The position numbers and the translations under genes are program-made. A stretch of DNA of 64,000 nucleotides from Clostridiales bacterium UBA1390 (GTDB lineage Bacteria > Bacillota > Clostridia > Lachnospirales > Bianqueaceae), in the NCBI GenBank assembly GCA_002305315.1, contig DBQQ01000031.1, positions 1-64,000 of the forward strand, written 5' to 3'. Within the stretch, counting starts at the first letter, position 1. Every line of letters starts with the position of its first letter. The notes below the pieces were generated by a model. The model was not told where the DNA came from and ran no database searches. It was given only the letters and a program-made list of their open reading frames with translations. Shown piece by piece: positions 25,454 through 33,567 of this stretch.

Positions 25454-27405
25454 CAGCGAACCTCCCCGCCCGACTGCACATCCTTCTCGGGGCTGACGAC
25501 CGCAAATCCTCCCTCTTCATCCGAAGCGCACAGAACCATGCCCTCGGAAAGTACGCCGCGCAGTTTCACCGGCTTCAGATTGGTCACCACGACCACCTTC
25601 TTGCCGACAAACTCCTCCGGCTGATACCACTTGGCGATCCCGGATACGATCTGTCTTGTCTCCTCCCCGATACGAATCTGCGAGACCAAAAGCTTATCCG
25701 CGCCCTTGACTCGTTCGCAGGCTATGACCTCTCCTACCTTGAGTTCCACCTTGCTGAAGTCATCCATGGTGATCTCTGGCGCTGACTCCTCTTTCTGGGG
25801 AGCTGATTTTTCCGGCGCCGGTGTCTGCGCCTTCTTCTCTGCCTCCAGCTCCGCCAGCTTCTTTTTCTCATCGATCCGGGCAAACAGCGGAACCGGATCC
25901 TCGGTCACATCGCCTGCCTTCAACATACCAAACGTAGCGGCACTGTCCAGCGTCTTCGCCTCTTCGGCTACCGCCAACTGCCGCAGAATCTCAGCGCCCG
26001 TATCCGGCAGGAAGGGCTCGATCAGGATCCCGATGATACGAATGGATTCCAACAGATGATACAGCACCGTCCCCAGACGTTCCTTCTGGCTTTCGTCCTT
26101 TGCCAGTACCCAGGGCGCTGTCTCGTCAATATACTTGTTGCTGCGGCGTGCCAATACCATGATCTCTTCCAGGGCGTCTGCCACATGCAGCGTTTCCATA
26201 CACTGATCCACGTTTTCCACAGCCTTATGCGCAGCCTCTTTGAGTTCTGCATCCACAGGCTCCGTCACCGTGGGCGCCTGAATCACACCGCCAAAATACT
26301 TCTTACCCATGGCAATGGTCCGGTTCACCAGATTGCCCAGTGTATTGGCCAGATCCGCATTGTAGCGGGCAATCATACTCTCATAGGTAATATTGCCGTC
26401 AGAGGCAAACGGCATCTCGCGCAGGACGTAGTATCGCACACCGTCCACGCCAAAATGACGCACCAGATCATCCGCGTAGATCACGTTGCCCAGAGATTTG
26501 CTCATCTTAGACTCCGCAAAAAGCAACCAGGGATGTCCAAAGATCTGTTTGGGCAGCGGTTCTCCCAATGCCATCAGCATGATGGGCCAATAGATGGTAT
26601 GGAAGCGCAGAATGTCCTTGCCGATGATGTGTACATTCGCAGGCCAGTATTTTTTATACAGCTCACTGGGATGCTCCGTATCGTAGCCCAATCCCGTAAT
26701 ATAGTTGCTGAGCGCATCGATCCAGACATATACCACATGCTTTTCATCGAATGTCACGGGAACGCCCCACTTGAAAGAGGTTCGGGAGACACACAGATCC
26801 TGCAGGCCCGGCTTCAGGAAGTTGTTGACCATCTCCTTCTTACGCGCTTCCGGCTGAATAAACTCCGGATGCTCCTCGATATACTGCAGGAGCCTATCCT
26901 GATACTTACTCATACGGAAGAAATAGGCTTCTTCTTTGCTCCGCTGCACCGGACGGCCGCAGTCTGGGCACTTGCCGTCCACCACCTGCGTCTCCGTGAA
27001 GAAGGATTCACAGGGCGTGCAATACCAACCCTCATACTGCCCTTTGTAGATATCTCCCTGATCGTACAGCTTCTTAAAGATCTTCTGCACCTGCTTTACG
27101 TGATCCTCATCCGTCGTCCGAATAAAGCGGTCATAGCTCGTGTTCATCAGATCCCAGATCCGCTTGATCTCTCCGGCAATCTGATCCACATACTCCTTGG
27201 GCTCCATGCCCGCTGCCTTCGCATTCTCCTCTACCTTCTGACCATGCTCATCCGTGCCGGTCATGAAACGTACATCATACCCCTGCGCCCGACGCATTCT
27301 CGCGATCGCATCCGTGAGAATCACCTCATAGGTATTACCGATATGCGGCTTTCTGGACGTGTAGGCAATGGCCGTCGTGATATAATAGGTTCCCTTTTTG
27401 CTCAA
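25453..27405 (-). CDS. metG: Methionyl-tRNA synthetase with C-terminal tRNA-binding domain
   Basis: A class I synthetase of about 650 residues. The HIGH box appears as PHIGN near residue 20, a zinc knuckle as CTPCESFF...CPDCGRP near 130-150, and the KMSKS box as ESKMSKSLGNV near 300. A C-terminal EMAPII/Trbp111-like domain (from about residue 545, DFSKVELKVGEV) is fused, as in many Firmicutes. The start is TTG at 27405, with AGGAGGAG six bases upstream; the first in-frame ATG lies too far inside the conserved N-terminus. A methionine T-box leader precedes it, and tatD follows. Confidence 0.97.
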   Translation of the reverse strand: MSKKGTYYITTAIAYTSRKPHIGNTYEVILTDAIARMRRAQGYDVRFMTGTDEHGQKVEENAKAAGMEPKEYVDQIAGEIKRIWDLMNTSYDRFIRTTDEDHVKQVQKIFKKLYDQGDIYKGQYEGWYCTPCESFFTETQVVDGKCPDCGRPVQRSKEEAYFFRMSKYQDRLLQYIEEHPEFIQPEARKKEMVNNFLKPGLQDLCVSRTSFKWGVPVTFDEKHVVYVWIDALSNYITGLGYDTEHPSELYKKYWPANVHIIGKDILRFHTIYWPIMLMALGEPLPKQIFGHPWLLFAESKMSKSLGNVIYADDLVRHFGVDGVRYYVLREMPFASDGNITYESMIARYNADLANTLGNLVNRTIAMGKKYFGGVIQAPTVTEPVDAELKEAAHKAVENVDQCMETLHVADALEEIMVLARRSNKYIDETAPWVLAKDESQKERLGTVLYHLLESIRIIGILIEPFLPDTGAEILRQLAVAEEAKTLDSAATFGMLKAGDVTEDPVPLFARIDEKKKLAELEAEKKAQTPAPEKSAPQKEESAPEITMDDFSKVELKVGEVIACERVKGADKLLVSQIRIGEETRQIVSGIAKWYQPEEFVGKKVVVVTNLKPVKLRGVLSEGMVLCASDEEGGFAVVSPEKDVQSGGEVR

Positions 27406-27420
27406 ATTGATCTCCTCCTG

Positions 27421-27681
27421 ACAGAATAAAAATCGTCCTTCCTCCACAAAGGACGAAAGGACGATTCGTGTTACCACCTTGCTTCGCCGTTACCTCACGA
27501 TAACGACCTTATGAAGTCTATGACTCCTGCGCTTTTACGGGCGCTCCCGTCGCAGCCTAAAATCTTCGGTGCGCGGCTCCGAGGCCATCTTCAGCCGATT
27601 TCCCGCATCCCCTCCCAGCCATCAGGGACTCTCTGCGGCGGTCCGCCGGCATACTCTCCTCTTCTTTGCCTTTTTCCTTAT
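27421..27681 (-). promoter_or_regulatory. T-box riboswitch upstream of metG (methionine specifier)
   Basis: The leader runs from a TTGACA-17-TATAAT promoter (27716-27688) to the metG ribosome site. Its 3' part contains AAGGTGGTAACACG (27480-27467), a T-box sequence that differs from the common AGGGTGGTACCGCG. This is followed by a terminator with AATCGTCCTT/AAGGACGATT arms and a T-run (27466-27427). A long Stem I precedes these; in it GAAGATGG places ATG (27588-27586) as the specifier codon, which matches methionine. Uncharged tRNA-Met should stabilise the antiterminator and raise metG and tatD expression. Confidence 0.9.
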
Positions 27682-27687
27682 AAACCC

Positions 27688-27716
27688 ATTATAATGGGCC
27701 TTCTGCCGATTGTCAA
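27688..27716 (-). promoter_or_regulatory. metG promoter
   Basis: A full-consensus TTGACA (27716-27711), a 17-bp spacer and TATAAT (27693-27688) start the T-box leader. Confidence 0.85.
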
Positions 27717-27733
27717 GGCCGGAAAAGGAGATT

Positions 27734-29173
27734 TTAATACGTATCAATCGGCGGCTTGACCGTGTCTGGCAGCGGACAGGTATAGCGTCCGCCATTCCGA
27801 CGCAGCACCTCCTGCTTCGCCTCTTCCACGGCCTGTGGCTCCTGCATGGTTCGTAGGCAACTCAGGGCCAGCATCTTTCCCGCGGCTAGAGTACCTTTTT
27901 CGCCCAAGATACTGCCTGCCTGCGCGGTCATCTGCCAGGTATGGCCAATATTGCCAAGACAAGCACAGGCCACGTTCAGGTTGAGACATGGCACGGCATA
28001 CCCCACGTCTCCCACATCTGTGGAGCCGGCGCTCAGATACACCTTATCCGGTGTAAACGGATGAATCTCGCTGTCTAAGGGCTTCTCCCACTTCTCCTCC
28101 CAGTCCTCCGGATAGTCTTCCATAAATTTTTGACGAATCGCTTTTTTGCTCTCTTCCGGGAAGGACTCCAGGAACTGCTTGGCCAGGCGATAGTCTGCCT
28201 CATCCCACTGCGGCGCCCCTATCTCCTGCATACACTGATCCGCAATGCGTGCCAGCGCGAAATTCGGAAGGTATTCTGTAAACGCCATCGCCAACTCCGG
28301 CGTCACCTCCGTCTCGGTCATCATAGCCGCACCCTGGGCCACCTTGACCACACGGTCGTAGAGTTCTTTTGTCTGGCGGACATAGGGAGCGCGGACTTCA
28401 TACCGCACCACGGCCCGGTCCTGCACCACGTTTGGCGCGGTTCCCCCGGCGTCAATATAGGCATAGTGCAGACGCGCCTCCGGGATCATGTGTTCCCGCA
28501 GATAGTTGCATCCCACGCTCATCAGCTCGGCCGCGTCCAGAGCGCTTCTTCCCAGATGCGGAGTCGCGCCCGCATGTGCCGTCCGCCCTTTGAAGTAAAA
28601 ATTAGCCCCCATGATCGCATTGGAATGCATGGCGTCTACCTCATTTTTGGAGGATGGATGCCAGGTATAGATAAAGTCACACACATCAAAGAGGCCTGCG
28701 CGCGCCATGAACTGCTTTGCGCCAGCGCCCTCCTCGGCGGGGCATCCGTAGTAGATCACCTTGCCGGGAATCTGATGGGTCTCCAGATATTCTTTCACCA
28801 GGATCGCTGCCGCCAGCGCCCCCGTCCCCAGGCAGCAGTGACCACAGCCATGTCCCGGCGCATTCTCTTCCACGGGGTTTTGCACCGTACATCCGGCCTC
28901 CTGGCTCAAGCCATCCAGCGCGTCAAACTCGCCCAGAAGCCCCATGGTCATACCGCCTTCTCCGTACTGGTACTCTCCGGTAAAGCAGGTCGGGATCTCC
29001 GCTAAGCCCCGCTTCACATCGAAACCATGCTTTGTCAGCGTCTCGCATAAAATCTCTGCGGACTTTGTCTCCTTATACGGCAGTTCCGCGTAGTTAAAAA
29101 TCGCGTCCCGCACCTTCATCATCTCAGGACGGATCCGCTCCATCCCTTCTATAATAAACTCAATATCTTTCAT
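27734..29173 (-). CDS. M20-family amidohydrolase, AbgB-like
   Basis: A protein of about 479 residues related to AbgB/HmrA amidohydrolases. Metal ligands are visible in LGEFDALDG, in GHGCGHCCLGTGA (GHGCGH is typical) and in the PAEEGAGAK segment near residue 140. A dimerisation domain follows. The family releases amino acids from N-acyl or p-aminobenzoyl-type conjugates. It is the last gene of an operon with an amino-acid ABC importer, so a likely job is to cleave the imported conjugate in the cytoplasm. ATG at 29173 has AGGGGG upstream; the longer frame to 29299 would overlap the preceding gene. Confidence 0.87.
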   Translation of the reverse strand: MKDIEFIIEGMERIRPEMMKVRDAIFNYAELPYKETKSAEILCETLTKHGFDVKRGLAEIPTCFTGEYQYGEGGMTMGLLGEFDALDGLSQEAGCTVQNPVEENAPGHGCGHCCLGTGALAAAILVKEYLETHQIPGKVIYYGCPAEEGAGAKQFMARAGLFDVCDFIYTWHPSSKNEVDAMHSNAIMGANFYFKGRTAHAGATPHLGRSALDAAELMSVGCNYLREHMIPEARLHYAYIDAGGTAPNVVQDRAVVRYEVRAPYVRQTKELYDRVVKVAQGAAMMTETEVTPELAMAFTEYLPNFALARIADQCMQEIGAPQWDEADYRLAKQFLESFPEESKKAIRQKFMEDYPEDWEEKWEKPLDSEIHPFTPDKVYLSAGSTDVGDVGYAVPCLNLNVACACLGNIGHTWQMTAQAGSILGEKGTLAAGKMLALSCLRTMQEPQAVEEAKQEVLRRNGGRYTCPLPDTVKPPIDTY

Positions 29174-29183
29174 AATTGGCCCC

Positions 29184-29936
29184 CTATAATACCTTGCTGA
29201 GAAAATCTTTGCAGCGTTCACTCTTCGGATTTCCAAACACTTCTTCCGGTGTGCCTTCCTCCTGCACCAGTCCCTCATCCATAAACAGAACACGATCACT
29301 CACGTTTCTGGCAAAGCCCATCTCATGGGTGACGATGACCGTGGTCATTCCGGACTGTGTCAGTTCTCCGATGACATCCAGAACCTCTTTGACCATCTCC
29401 GGATCCAGTGCGCTGGTCGGCTCATCAAACAGGATCACCTGCGGTTCCATGGCCAGCGCCCGGACAATGGCCAGACGCTGTTTCTGTCCGCCGGAAAGCT
29501 TTGTCGGATACTCGTCACGCTTATCCAGCAGGCCCACCCGTTTTAGCAGGTCCTCCGCCATGGCCTCCGCCTTCGCCTTTTCCATCTTTTTTTCCAGTAT
29601 GGAAGCCAAGGTGATGTTCTCGATGACCTTCAGATGGGGAAATACATGAAAATGCTGAAAGACCATGCCAATCTTCTGCCGATATTGATCCAGTTCTTTC
29701 TTTTTCAGCTTCTTATTGGTGATCTCCGTACCTTCAAAAAACACCTGGCCTTCCTCCGGCTTTTCCAGCAGATTTAAGCACCGTAAAAATGTGCTCTTTC
29801 CGCTGCCGCTGGGGCCGATGATGCTGACTACCTCACCCTCGTAGATCACCTGGTCGATACCGCAGAGCACAGGGAGCTTGCCAAAACTCTTCTTCAGGCC
29901 CTGTACCCGGATCATCTCTTTGTCGTAATTAATCAT
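29184..29936 (-). CDS. Polar amino-acid ABC transporter, ATP-binding protein
   Basis: A 250-residue GlnQ-like ATPase. Walker A is GPSGSGKST, the Q-loop region is [11 protein letters not shown], the ABC signature is [11 protein letters not shown] and Walker B is [13 protein letters not shown]. The length and the FPHL motif fit the polar amino-acid uptake subfamily. It overlaps the permease gene by 8 bp, so the two are translationally coupled, and the amidohydrolase follows after 10 bp. Confidence 0.95.
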   Translation of the reverse strand: MINYDKEMIRVQGLKKSFGKLPVLCGIDQVIYEGEVVSIIGPSGSGKSTFLRCLNLLEKPEEGQVFFEGTEITNKKLKKKELDQYRQKIGMVFQHFHVFPHLKVIENITLASILEKKMEKAKAEAMAEDLLKRVGLLDKRDEYPTKLSGGQKQRLAIVRALAMEPQVILFDEPTSALDPEMVKEVLDVIGELTQSGMTTVIVTHEMGFARNVSDRVLFMDEGLVQEEGTPEEVFGNPKSERCKDFLSKVL

Positions 29937-30591
29937 TGGCGCGCAGCCTCCTCTCTGCCAGTTTCACCAGGAAGGACGATACCGTTGTCAACAGCAGATA
30001 TAATCCTCCTGAGATCATCAGTGCCGGTATCGTGATAAATGTCGCAGACTGTACCGTCTTGAAGGCACTGGTAATCTCGGTGATAAAGAATACCGACGCC
30101 ATGGAAGCTTCCTTTATCATCACGATAAACTCATTTCCCAACGCAGGTAAAATGTTTTTGACAGCCTGCGGCAGGATGACACGGGTCATCGTGTGAAATC
30201 CACTCATGCCCAAACTCTTGGCTGCTTCTGTCTGGCCCGCATCCACGGCCTGAATTCCAGAACGGATGATCTCCGCCACATATGCACTGGCATTGACCAC
30301 CAGTGCCATGATGATGCACTGTTCTTCAGATAACTCAAACGGCAGATATTGCGGCAGGAAAAAGTAAAAGAAATACAACTGCAGCAGAACGGGCGTGCCG
30401 CGAATAATCCAGATGTAGAATCCGCTGACTGCCTGCAAGATCCGGAACCGAGACATCTTCAGAATCGAAAACAGCATTCCGATAATGGATCCAAACAGAA
30501 CCGTCATAAAGGCAATATAAATGGTTCCCCAGGTACCCTCTAAATACACGTACCCGTATCGATCCCAGATCTGGGCAATGGTCTCCAGCAT
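29929..30591 (-). CDS. Polar amino-acid ABC transporter, permease
   Basis: A 220-residue membrane protein with about five helices and the cytoplasmic EAA loop ([22 protein letters not shown]) that contacts the ATPase. It belongs to the HisM/GlnP permease family. Only one permease gene is present, so the channel is probably a homodimer. It sits between the binding-protein and ATPase genes. Confidence 0.93.
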   Translation of the reverse strand: MLETIAQIWDRYGYVYLEGTWGTIYIAFMTVLFGSIIGMLFSILKMSRFRILQAVSGFYIWIIRGTPVLLQLYFFYFFLPQYLPFELSEEQCIIMALVVNASAYVAEIIRSGIQAVDAGQTEAAKSLGMSGFHTMTRVILPQAVKNILPALGNEFIVMIKEASMASVFFITEITSAFKTVQSATFITIPALMISGGLYLLLTTVSSFLVKLAERRLRAND

Positions 30592-30612
30592 AGGTCCCTC
30601 TCCCTCTCTTCC

Positions 30613-31467
30613 TTACAGCCCTAGTGTGGCCGCGTATTCTGTATACTCATCATACCATTGCTGGTAGATTCCATTTTCCACGACCTCATCCACAATCTCA
30701 TTGATTCGCTCAAGCAGCGCGTCCTCACCTTTTTTCATGGCGACGACCATACCGTTATAGCGCTCATCAGCCTCGAATCGGAAACTCTCTACCATGGAGA
30801 TGCCGCAGCCCTCGTTGGCATCAATATAGAGTCTGGCGAAAGACGTCGCCGTCGCAACCGCATCCGCCTTGCCCTCCTGCACCATCAGAAAGGCATCGTT
30901 GGTAGAAGACACATACTTGATCTCCTTATAGGCGGGCACCTGTTCCTCCAGGAAATATTGCTGCAGAGAACCCTGCTGTACCACAATCACCAGATCGGCC
31001 AAATCTTCCACAGATTGTATCTGATCCACCATATCAGAACGCACCGCAATCCCGTACCCCTCGCTGTTTTCCGATGTATAATAGGAATTGGACAGATTCA
31101 TGTTCTCCGCACGGTCCGGCTTATACGCCAGGGCGGAAATCGCGATATCATATTTGCCCTCGGTGATACTGCTTAACACCGTCGTGAAATCCAGCGGAAC
31201 AATGCGGCATTCCACACCCAGCTCATTCGCAATGTACTTAGCCAGCTCAATATCCGCTCCCACATACTGCTCATCTCCCTCCTTCGAAGGATCAATGAAC
31301 TCATTCGGCGCAAAATAAGGCTCTGTCGTCACCGTAATATATCCTCGCTCCAAGATCTCGTTCAGGCGATTATTCTCCTGCTGCGCCTCTCCGCAGCCTC
31401 CCAGTACCACTGCCAGAATCAGACATAGTGTCATGGCGATCCATCGTCTTCCGAATCTCTTTCTCAT
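30613..31467 (-). CDS. Amino-acid ABC transporter substrate-binding lipoprotein
   Basis: A protein of about 284 residues with a lipoprotein signal ending in LAVVLGGC (lipobox Cys near residue 25) and a family 3 periplasmic-type binding fold (ITVTTEPYFAPNEF, VGADIELAKYIANELG, DIAISALAYKPDRAENMNLS). It should deliver an amino acid or conjugate to the adjacent permease; the ligand is not readable. ATG at 31467 has GGAGGATGGA upstream. The promoter TTGACA-17-TATCAT lies at 31561-31533. Confidence 0.92.
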   Translation of the reverse strand: MRKRFGRRWIAMTLCLILAVVLGGCGEAQQENNRLNEILERGYITVTTEPYFAPNEFIDPSKEGDEQYVGADIELAKYIANELGVECRIVPLDFTTVLSSITEGKYDIAISALAYKPDRAENMNLSNSYYTSENSEGYGIAVRSDMVDQIQSVEDLADLVIVVQQGSLQQYFLEEQVPAYKEIKYVSSTNDAFLMVQEGKADAVATATSFARLYIDANEGCGISMVESFRFEADERYNGMVVAMKKGEDALLERINEIVDEVVENGIYQQWYDEYTEYAATLGL

Positions 31468-31532
31468 GTCTCCATCCTCCATCTTCGTTACTTTAGTTCG
31501 CTAATGCGATAAATTGATGATGCAACAAAGAT

Positions 31533-31561
31533 ATGATACCCTATTTTCGGAGCCATGTCAA
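31533..31561 (-). promoter_or_regulatory. Promoter of the amino-acid ABC/amidohydrolase operon
   Basis: TTGACA (31561-31556), a 17-bp spacer and TATCAT (31538-31533) on the minus strand, about 65 bp upstream of the binding-protein start. Confidence 0.7.
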
Positions 31562-31590
31562 GCTTTTTTTGCAGAAATTTTATCTATAAC

Positions 31591-31641
31591 AAAAGAAAAA
31601 CCATTATCTCATAGATCCTTCTGTATCTATGAAACAATGGT
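31591..31641 (-). terminator. Terminator after the DRE-TIM carboligase gene
   Basis: On the minus strand AACCATTGTTTCATAGAT pairs with ATCTATGAGATAATGGTT, followed by TTTTC. The internal mismatch does not disrupt the hairpin. Confidence 0.8.
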
Positions 31642-31649
31642 TCCCTTTC

Positions 31650-33053
31650 TTAACGAAGTTTGACCTCATATTCTGCTGCGTATTTCTCCGCCTGTTCCGT
31701 AAGCTCCATATCAGAGATCGCGGTCACTCGGCCGTTTTCGTACTCCTGATCCACCCATTCCTTGATCTTGAGAATCATAGGACTATCTTTAGACAAGCGC
31801 GCCTCATTTTTCAGATTATAGGTACTGTTGATCCAGTGCGCAATGCCCGCGGCTCCAGAAGTATTTGTAATCATCACCTTCGGAGGACGATTCAGCAGGA
31901 GGCCCGTGTTGAACACGTTGTAGATCTCCTCATCTTTCATCAGACCATCCGCGTGAACACCTGCCCGGGTCACATTGAAATATTCTCCGACAAACGGGGT
32001 CCGGGGCGCGATATATTCTCCCAGCTCTGTCCGATAATAATCCGCGATCTCTGTGATCACCGTCGTATCCATGCCATCCAATGTACCGCGCAGCTGGGCG
32101 TATTCCATGACCATTGCCTCCAGCGGACAATTCCCGGTACGTTCTCCAATTCCCAGAAGAGAGCAGTTGACGGCAGCGGCTCCGTAAAGCCAGGCTGTGA
32201 CAGAATTGGTGACTGCGGCATAAAAATCGTTATGTCCGTGCCACTCGATCAGTTCAGAGGGTACACGCGCGTGATAGCGCAAGCCATAGATGATGCCTGG
32301 CACACTGCGCGGCAGAGCTACACCGGGAATGGATACGCCGTATCCCATGGTATCGCAGGCCCGAATCTTGATGGGCACGCCGCTCTCCTTGCGAAGCTTG
32401 GTCAGCTCGGACACAAATGGCACCACAAATCCATAGAAGTCGGCCCGCGTGATATCTTCAAAATGGCACCGGGGACGAATCCCCACTTCCAGACAATCCC
32501 GCACGACATTCAGATAATGCTCGATGGCCTGTTTACGGGTCATATGTAGTTTATTGAAAATATGATAGTCGGAGCAGCTGACCAGAATCCCTGTCTCCTT
32601 CATCCCCATTTCCTTGACCATCTGAAAGTCCTTCTTCGATGCGCGGATCCAACTGGTGACCTCTGGAAACTCGTATCCCAACTCCATACACTTGTATGCC
32701 GCATCTCGGTCTTTTTTACTATACAAGAAAAACTCACTCTGGCGAATCAATCCCTTCGGACCGCCCAGCCGGTGAAGCATCTCATATAAACGCACAATCT
32801 GTTCTGTCGTATACGGTTCTCTGGACTGTTGGCCATCCCGGAAGGTCGTATCCGTAATCCAGATTTCTCCTGGCATCTCCATCGGAACCAATCGACGGTT
32901 AAAAACGATCTTCGGAACTTCATCATATTTGAAATTCTGACGGTACAGATTGGGCTTTTCCACATCTTGCAGAATATAATTGAACTCTGCCTGCTCCAAA
33001 AGATTAGTCTTTGGATTCATATGCAGATCGGCATTCGTGTCGAAACTGTTCAT
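31650..33053 (-). CDS. DRE-TIM carboligase: isopropylmalate/homocitrate/Re-citrate synthase family
   Basis: A 467-residue HMGL-like enzyme. The DRE motif appears as WITDTTFRDGQQS (near residue 65), and the metal-binding HxH as EWHGHND (near 270). It condenses acetyl-CoA with a 2-oxo acid. It lacks the C-terminal leucine-regulatory domain of LeuA, no leu genes are near, and the N-terminus has an extra stretch of about 60 residues. Clostridia often carry such proteins as Re-citrate synthase or as isopropylmalate/homocitrate-synthase-like enzymes; I cannot decide between these. GGAGGAG precedes the ATG, and TTGACT-17-TATGAT lies at 33135-33107. Confidence 0.8.
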   Translation of the reverse strand: MNSFDTNADLHMNPKTNLLEQAEFNYILQDVEKPNLYRQNFKYDEVPKIVFNRRLVPMEMPGEIWITDTTFRDGQQSREPYTTEQIVRLYEMLHRLGGPKGLIRQSEFFLYSKKDRDAAYKCMELGYEFPEVTSWIRASKKDFQMVKEMGMKETGILVSCSDYHIFNKLHMTRKQAIEHYLNVVRDCLEVGIRPRCHFEDITRADFYGFVVPFVSELTKLRKESGVPIKIRACDTMGYGVSIPGVALPRSVPGIIYGLRYHARVPSELIEWHGHNDFYAAVTNSVTAWLYGAAAVNCSLLGIGERTGNCPLEAMVMEYAQLRGTLDGMDTTVITEIADYYRTELGEYIAPRTPFVGEYFNVTRAGVHADGLMKDEEIYNVFNTGLLLNRPPKVMITNTSGAAGIAHWINSTYNLKNEARLSKDSPMILKIKEWVDQEYENGRVTAISDMELTEQAEKYAAEYEVKLR

Positions 33054-33081
33054 GTTCTGCTCCTCCTTTCTTCTTTTACAA

Positions 33082-33135
33082 ACACCCCATAGGGTGTGTA
33101 GACTTTATCATACTAAATTCCCCGATGGAAGTCAA
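33082..33135 (-). promoter_or_regulatory. Promoter and leader palindrome of the carboligase gene
   Basis: TTGACT (33135-33130), 17 bp, TATGAT (33112-33107). Just downstream in the leader lies a palindrome with ACACCC/GGGTGT arms (33082-33097), a candidate operator. Confidence 0.55.
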
Positions 33136-33283
33136 GTATTTTTTGTATCAAACCGAATTTTTGGACAACTTTTATAATTTTTTTTATAAAATCAGTGGAA
33201 CACTGGAAAAGCTATCGTAATATCCTGTAGTATCGAGGGAAACTTCTCCCCGAAAAATCATCATTGGAAAGGGGGCTCTCCCT

Positions 33284-33469
33284 ATGGGATGTGCCGGACA
33301 AAACAACTATTGGATCATTATTCTACTGCTGCTCTGCTGCTGCGGAGATAATGGCGGATTCTTCAGCGGCGACGGCTGCGGAAACGACAGCTGCAGCTGG
33401 ATCATCTTCCTGATCCTGATTATGTGCTGCTGCGGCAATGGAAACGGCAGATCTTCCTGCGGCTGCTAA
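33284..33469 (+). CDS. Cys/Gly-rich hydrophobic mini-protein (high-cysteine protein type)
   Basis: A 61-residue peptide made of two similar halves: a WIIILLLLCCCG block and a WIIFLILIMCCCG block, each followed by Gly/Asn/Asp-rich linker and cysteines. AAAGGGGG gives a good ribosome site. Similar mini-proteins are annotated in clostridia as high-cysteine chorion-like proteins with no known function. The alternation of a hydrophobic stretch with CCC-G suggests membrane association or a self-assembling, disulfide- or metal-binding coat component. A terminator follows. Confidence 0.7.
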   Translation: MGCAGQNNYWIIILLLLCCCGDNGGFFSGDGCGNDSCSWIIFLILIMCCCGNGNGRSSCGC

Positions 33470-33520
33470 TCTGCCATCACATACCAGAATACCTCCTAAA
33501 AAACACCTATATTTCCTGCA

Positions 33521-33550
33521 GGCCCTTCGAGGATTACAGCTCGAAGGGCC
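33521..33550. terminator. Bidirectional terminator hairpin
   Basis: GGCCCTTCGAG (33521-33531) pairs with CTCGAAGGGCC (33540-33550), between the mini-protein gene and the convergent DUF815 gene. The stem is strong, but the T-runs on either side are short. Confidence 0.65.
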
Positions 33551-33567
33551 TTGGGAAATGACAAACA

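Noticed and set aside
26056-27429. Long plus-strand open frame of 457 codons
   Set aside because: It is antisense to metG, has no ribosome site and its translation lacks any family feature; it is a shadow of the metG coding frame.
27421-27681. SAM riboswitch as the leader of metG
   Set aside because: T-box landmarks (specifier ATG, T-box sequence, terminator/antiterminator) explain the leader; no S-box core was seen.
28130-29005. Plus-strand open frame of 291 codons
   Set aside because: Antisense to the AbgB-like amidohydrolase, with His/Arg-rich composition typical of a shadow frame.
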